DNA of 64,000 nucleotides from Thioclava arctica (GTDB lineage: Bacteria; Pseudomonadota; Alphaproteobacteria; Rhodobacterales; Rhodobacteraceae): positions 310,001 to 374,000 of the forward strand of contig NZ_JBFRYC010000002.1 of assembly GCF_040892615.1 (NCBI RefSeq), read 5' to 3'. Position 1 is the stretch's first letter; each line of letters starts with the position of its first letter. Below, one piece after another: positions 59,946 to 64,000 of this stretch. A program made the position numbers and the translations under genes. The notes under the pieces were generated by a model. It ran no database searches, was not told the DNA's origin, and was given only the letters and a program-made list of their open reading frames with translations.

Positions 59946-62026
59946 GCGGTGGCCGCGCCTTTGCGCATCCACAACACGGCGGCAAAGCCCGCCACCAGCG
60001 CAAAGCCGATCTCATCGGTGAGCGGCAGCGCGGCGATCAGCGTAAAGGCCGCGACCATCGCAAGGCCGCGCTCCCATAATGCCAGCGGACGGCCCAGCCA
60101 GCCGATCACTGCCACCCCCCAAAGCGCAATCGCGATCACCGCCTTGAGAATAACGTAGGCGACCGCAGGCCAATAGCCGATTGCCACCGCCAAAGGCCCG
60201 CCATCTTGCAGCATCAAAGCGGGCGTGTAGACCGCCATGAAAGGCACCACGAATCCAGCAGCAGCAACCTTGATCGCCTCAAAACTGATCTTGAGCCCAC
60301 TTTCCTTGGCGATGGGCGCGGCGGCAAAACAGGCCAGCGCCACGGGCGGTGTCAGATCGGCGAGAATGCCGAAATAGAACACGAACATATGGCTCACGAT
60401 CAGCGGCACGCCCAGCGCCAGCAGCGCAGGCCCGGCAATGGACGAGGTGATGATGTAATTCGGGATCGTCGGGATCCCCATGCCCAGCACGATACAGGTG
60501 ATCATCGTCAAGATCAGCGACAGGAACAGCGAGGATTTGCCAACCCCCACAATGAACTGTCCAAATGTCGTAGCCGCCCCGGTCAGCGTCATCACCCCGA
60601 TGATCGTACCCACCAGCGCGCAGGCGATCCCCACCGGCAGCGCAGTTTTCGCGCCTTCGGCCAGACTGTCGCGGCACAGCGCCAGCGTCGCATGACCGCC
60701 CTTGATAAACGCGTTGATCGCGATCAGCACCGCCACGGCAGCCAGCACCGCCCAGATGCCGACCTCGAAAAACGCACCCGCCACCAGCGCGATGATGATC
60801 CAGAAAATCACCCGCAACACCTGATTGGGCAGCCCCAGCGCGACCGAGCCGCCCAAGATCAAAAGCCCGGTCAGAGACAGTCCTACGGTGCCTGCAAATA
60901 GCGGCGTGTAGCCCGAAAACAGCAGGTAAACGAGCACGCCCAGCGGCAGCAGCAGATACCAGCCCTCGCGCAGCGCCTTACGCGGGCTGGGCAATTCTGA
61001 TTTCGCCAAGCCGCGCAGATTGCGCTTGCCCGCCTCCAGATGCACCATCCAGAACGCGCCAAGGAAATACAGGATCGCGGGGATCAGCGCGGCCTTGACG
61101 ACCTCGACATAATCGACGCCCAAGGTCTCGGCCATGATGAAGGCCACAGCCCCCATCACCGGCGGCATGATCTGCCCGCCCATCGAGGCCGTGGCCTCGA
61201 CCCCGCCCGCAAAAGCCGAGCGATAGCCAAAGCTTTTCATCAGCGGAATCGTGAATTGCCCGGTGGTCACGACATTGGCCACGCCCGAGCCCGAGATCGT
61301 GCCCATCAGCCCCGAAGACAGCACCGAGACCTTGGCCGCCCCGCCCATCTTGTCGCCCACCAGCCCCAACGAAACATCGGTGAAAAGTTTGATCATCCCG
61401 GCCTTTTCAAGGAACGAGCCGAACAGGATAAACAGGAAAATATAGGTCGCCGAGACATAGGTCGGGATACCGTAAATCCCCTCGGTGCCATAGCTCATCT
61501 GCTCGATCACCTGTTCAAACGCATAGCCGCGATGGTTGAACGGTGAGGGGAGATATTGGCCAAACATCGCATAGGCCAGAAACGAGCCCGAGATGATCGG
61601 CAGCGCAGGCCCCATCAGCAGCCACGCTGCGGTAAAGACGGTGACCAACAGGATCACCCCGAACACCAGATCGACGCTGGTGGGGTCGCCTGCGCGCATC
61701 AAAAGCGGCGTATATTCCACCCATTGATAGGCCGCTACAGCGACACCACAGGCGGCCAGAACATAGGCGATCGACTTGCCCAACGGCCCGTAGCCCTTGG
61801 CGATCGACAGCAGCGGAAAGCCCAGCGCCAGCAGAAATCCAACATGCACCGCGCGCGCGATCTGGCTGGAGGGCGTCACGATATGCGCGGCAAAGGCGAT
61901 CTGCCAGACCGAGAAGGCCACGGCCAGCCAGAACAGCGCCCGCCCCTCGAAACTGGCGGGAAACCCTCCGGCCAGCGGATCGTGTTGCACCAATTCGGCT
62001 TCTGCGGTTTGTGTCGTCACGCCCAT
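59942..62026 (-). CDS. TRAP transporter fused permease (DctQM fusion, TAXI type)
   Basis: This 694-residue membrane protein combines a four-helix DctQ-like part (about 30-170) with a DctM-like part. The latter has QYLPSPFNHRGYAFEQVIEQ, the SGLMGTISGSGVANVVTTGQ motif, GGQIMPPVMGAVAFIMAETL and MGIPTIPNYIITSSIAGPAL, typical of fused TAXI-TRAP permeases. It imports the ligand bound by the TAXI protein. ATG 62026 follows GAGGGAGGGATGC; an ATG five codons upstream lacks a site. It lies 70 bases after the receptor gene. Confidence 0.92.
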   Translation of the reverse strand: MGVTTQTAEAELVQHDPLAGGFPASFEGRALFWLAVAFSVWQIAFAAHIVTPSSQIARAVHVGFLLALGFPLLSIAKGYGPLGKSIAYVLAACGVAVAAYQWVEYTPLLMRAGDPTSVDLVFGVILLVTVFTAAWLLMGPALPIISGSFLAYAMFGQYLPSPFNHRGYAFEQVIEQMSYGTEGIYGIPTYVSATYIFLFILFGSFLEKAGMIKLFTDVSLGLVGDKMGGAAKVSVLSSGLMGTISGSGVANVVTTGQFTIPLMKSFGYRSAFAGGVEATASMGGQIMPPVMGAVAFIMAETLGVDYVEVVKAALIPAILYFLGAFWMVHLEAGKRNLRGLAKSELPSPRKALREGWYLLLPLGVLVYLLFSGYTPLFAGTVGLSLTGLLILGGSVALGLPNQVLRVIFWIIIALVAGAFFEVGIWAVLAAVAVLIAINAFIKGGHATLALCRDSLAEGAKTALPVGIACALVGTIIGVMTLTGAATTFGQFIVGVGKSSLFLSLILTMITCIVLGMGIPTIPNYIITSSIAGPALLALGVPLIVSHMFVFYFGILADLTPPVALACFAAAPIAKESGLKISFEAIKVAAAGFVVPFMAVYTPALMLQDGGPLAVAIGYWPAVAYVILKAVIAIALWGVAVIGWLGRPLALWERGLAMVAAFTLIAALPLTDEIGFALVAGFAAVLWMRKGAATA

Positions 62027-62045
62027 GCATCCCTCCCTCATGGAT

Positions 62046-62077
62046 CAGGGGCGACCCGTCTGCGCGCGCCGCCCCTG
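62046..62077 (-). terminator. Intra-operon hairpin between TAXI receptor and permease
   Basis: The perfect 8-base arms CAGGGGCG (62046-62053) and CGCCCCTG (62070-62077) lie in the 69-base gap. A stem here could attenuate transcription or stabilise the receptor mRNA so that more binding protein than permease is made. Confidence 0.45.
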
Positions 62078-62095
62078 CTTGTGTTGGCTCTGACT

Positions 62096-63046
62096 TTACT
62101 TGATCAGGCCTTTTTCTTTGTAATATTTCTCGGCACCCGGATGCAGCGGGATCGGCAGCCCTTGGATTGCTGCCTCAAGCGAAATACCGCCCGCAGCCGC
62201 ATGCGCCGCCTTGAGCGTATCGAGGTTTTCAAACAACAGCTTGGTCATCTGATAGGCCTCTTCGTCGGACACATCCGATTGCGTGACAAGGATATTGGTG
62301 ATCGCCACGGTGGGTACATCCGCGTCCTGACCCGGATAGGTGCCAGCCGGAATGACGCCCGGCTTGTAGGGCGCGCCCAGCTTGTCAGCAATGTCGGCCG
62401 GGATCGCCACAAAGGTCACGTCCTGCGTCGTCGACAGATCCTTGAGCGCGGCATTGCCCAGACCCGAGGATTGGAAGGTCGCATCCAACTGGCGGTTCTT
62501 CATCAACTCGACCGATTCCGAGAAGGGCAGATATTCCACCTTGCCCAGATCGTCATAGCTCATCCCGGCTGCGTCAAAAATCTTGCGCGCGTTCAGCTCG
62601 GTGCCCGATTTTGCGGCCCCGACCGAGATGCTTTTGCCCTTCAGATCGGTGATCGTGGTGGCATTCGCGTCCTTCAAAGCGGCGATCTGGATGAAGTTGG
62701 GATAGATCGCTGCGATGGCGCGCAGCTTGCTCAGCGGTGCCTTGAAGCCCGCATCGGCATTGCCTTCCCACGCGTCTTTAACCGAGTCACCCAGCGCAAA
62801 GGCCAGCTCACCCCGTCCCTGTTGCAGCAGGTTCAGGTTCTCAACCGAGGCCTTGGTCGATTGCACCTGAACGCGGGTATCAGGCATGGCCTGACCGTAG
62901 ATTTCCGACAGCGCCACGCCCAGCGGGTAATACACCCCCGAGGTGCCCCCGGTCAGAATGTTAATGAATGTCTCGGCCTTGGCGACCGGAGCCGACAGCG
63001 CGATAATCCCGGCGACCAGCGCGCCGAGCTTGATGTTGTGAAACAT
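62096..63046 (-). CDS. TAXI-family TRAP transporter solute-binding protein
   Basis: This 316-residue periplasmic receptor has a signal peptide (FHNIKLGALVAGIIALSAPV, AKA, then ETFINILTGGTSGVYYPLGV). The TGGTSGVYYPLG block, STKASVENLNLLQQGRGELA and KGKSISVGAAKSGTELNARK are the TAXI signature. Ligands of this group include glutamate and other small acids, but none can be assigned here. ATG 63046 follows GGGAGGAGAGG. It is the first gene of the receptor-permease-DUF1850 operon. Confidence 0.93.
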   Translation of the reverse strand: MFHNIKLGALVAGIIALSAPVAKAETFINILTGGTSGVYYPLGVALSEIYGQAMPDTRVQVQSTKASVENLNLLQQGRGELAFALGDSVKDAWEGNADAGFKAPLSKLRAIAAIYPNFIQIAALKDANATTITDLKGKSISVGAAKSGTELNARKIFDAAGMSYDDLGKVEYLPFSESVELMKNRQLDATFQSSGLGNAALKDLSTTQDVTFVAIPADIADKLGAPYKPGVIPAGTYPGQDADVPTVAITNILVTQSDVSDEEAYQMTKLLFENLDTLKAAHAAAGGISLEAAIQGLPIPLHPGAEKYYKEKGLIK

Positions 63047-63183
63047 CCTCTCCTCCCGTTTTATCATTGCCCGCATTGACTTGCAGGACTGCGCCTAGCC
63101 TTAACATATTCGCGCGCAGATCAAATCAATTCACACAGTTGCGACAAGAAAACGCGTTTGCAGCGATATGATTGCCTAAGCGC

Positions 63184-63215
63184 TGTGCAGGCATGGCTTG
63201 GCCCATTGCTGCACA
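63184..63215 (-). terminator. Hairpin downstream of the ABC permease
   Basis: TGTGCAG (63184-63190) and CTGCACA (63209-63215) pair perfectly and the stem continues imperfectly (CATGG with CCAT). It lies just after the permease stop at 63227 on the minus strand. There is no T-run. Confidence 0.4.
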
Positions 63216-63226
63216 TTTCGCGCGGC

Positions 63227-64000
63227 TCAATCCAGCGTCTGGTGATAGCGGCGCAGCGCGACAAACACGATCACCGCCATGATCACAGCGATCCCAAGCA
63301 TATTGCCTGAGATATCGCCAACCCCTGCGCCTTTAAGCATGACCTTGCGCACGAGGCGCAGAAAATGGGTCGTAGGGATCGCGCTTCCGATCGCCTGCGC
63401 CCATGAGGGCATCGCGGCGAAGGGAAACATGAACCCCGACAGCAAGATCGAGGGCAGCAAGGTAAAGAACGACAGTTGCATCGCCTGCATCTGGCTGCGC
63501 GCCACCGTCGAGATCAAAAACCCCAGTGCCAGATTGGTCACGATGAACAGGTTGAACCCCAGAAAAAACGCCAGCGCAGAGCCGGTGAACGGCACATTGA
63601 ACAGCGCCCGCGCGGCCAGCAGAAACACCCCCGTCTGCACATAGCCCACCAGCACATAGGGCGCGATCTTGCCCAGCATCACCTCAAACGGGCGCACGGG
63701 GGTGGCGATCAACGTCTCCATCGTGCCGCGCTCGGTTTCGCGCACGATGGCCACGGCGGTGATCATCACCATCGTCATCGAGAGAATGACACCCAACAGC
63801 CCCGGCACAATATTGATCGAGGTTGAGCCTTCGGGATTATAGGCGCGATGCACAACCACCGAAAACGGCGATTTGCCTTGCGCGGCAAAGGCCAGAGGCC
63901 CGCTCAGCGTTTGTGCCATCGCGGTGTCCACGATGCCTGAAATCGCGCTGGCAGCCCCACCCACAGCGGTTGGATCGGAGGCATCGGCCGATAGCAGAAT
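63227..64000 (-). CDS. ABC-2 type transporter permease, C-terminal part (partial)
   Basis: The frame is open at the right edge, so about 257 C-terminal residues are seen. About six hydrophobic segments are present. Key motifs are IVRETERGTMETLIATPVRP and FEVMLGKIAPYVLVGYVQ, MFPFAAMPSWAQAIGSAIPT and THFLRLVRKVMLKGAG, typical of YhhJ/DrrB-like ABC-2 permeases that pair with an ATPase and often an adaptor encoded upstream, here beyond the window. Its transported substrate is unknown. Confidence 0.87.
   Translation of the reverse strand: MLLSADASDPTAVGGAASAISGIVDTAMAQTLSGPLAFAAQGKSPFSVVVHRAYNPEGSTSINIVPGLLGVILSMTMVMITAVAIVRETERGTMETLIATPVRPFEVMLGKIAPYVLVGYVQTGVFLLAARALFNVPFTGSALAFFLGFNLFIVTNLALGFLISTVARSQMQAMQLSFFTLLPSILLSGFMFPFAAMPSWAQAIGSAIPTTHFLRLVRKVMLKGAGVGDISGNMLGIAVIMAVIVFVALRRYHQTLD

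Noticed and set aside
1..64000. tRNA or rRNA genes
   Set aside because: Intergenic regions were read for cloverleaf arms and TTCGA-type loops on both strands; none was convincing.

Overview
The window looks like a chromosomal segment of a Rhodobacteraceae-type alphaproteobacterium. It is GC-rich, with dense, translationally coupled operons, several TRAP transporters, a Wzx/Wzy exopolysaccharide locus with ExoF/ExoQ-like proteins, and a PrtD/HlyD type I secretion pair. The species cannot be named from the sequence alone. No rRNA, tRNA, CRISPR array, insertion sequence, phage gene or replication origin was seen.

Layout. (1) 1-1.7 kb: the C-terminal part of a Dph6-like ATP pyrophosphatase, a small secreted DUF2147 protein and hisA. 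(2) 1.7-13.8 kb: an eleven-gene uronate operon on the minus strand, transcribed uxaC-dctP-dctQ-dctM-kdgF-kduI-kduD-uxuB-uxuA-uxaA-kdgK, with a divergent GntR/FCD regulator. It imports uronates and converts hexuronates and unsaturated uronates (lyase products) to 2-keto-3-deoxygluconate and then its 6-phosphate. (3) 13.7-18.2 kb: an RND efflux pump and its membrane fusion protein. (4) 18.5-21.1 kb: a dienoyl-CoA-isomerase-like crotonase and a ketosteroid-dehydrogenase-like flavoprotein, convergent.

(5) 21.5-48.1 kb: a large surface-polysaccharide locus. It has a LuxR-type regulator with a degenerate receiver domain, a flippase, five glycosyltransferases, a UDP-glucuronate decarboxylase-like enzyme, a WbaP/ExoY-like initiating transferase, ManC, an ExoQ-like polymerase, an ExoF-like export protein and a Wzz/Wzc-like protein whose kinase motifs are eroded. 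These are followed by the type I secretion ABC transporter and adaptor and by a sugar-tailoring set: two DegT aminotransferases, a WbpB/WlbA-like oxidoreductase, a WbpD/WlbB-like acetyltransferase, an epimerase and a NeuD/PglD-like acetyltransferase. (6) 48.8-56.2 kb: two very large proteins without signal peptides. The first is a parallel beta-helix protein with two near-identical DUF4082 domains. The second has an N,N-dimethylformamidase-beta-like N-terminal region, cadherin-like domains and three DUF4082 domains. They share a C-terminal DEF(V/I)F element, sit next to the type I exporter, and each is preceded by a potentially structured leader. This group is the best candidate for an undescribed system, probably proteins exported to act on or bind the exopolysaccharide.

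(7) 56.2-64 kb: a Crp/Fnr-type regulator, an acyl-CoA synthetase plus enoyl-CoA hydratase pair behind a perfect 20-bp palindrome, a TAXI-type TRAP transporter with its DUF1850 partner, and a truncated ABC-2 permease at the right edge. Protein family calls rest on motifs and architecture read by eye; no database search was run.
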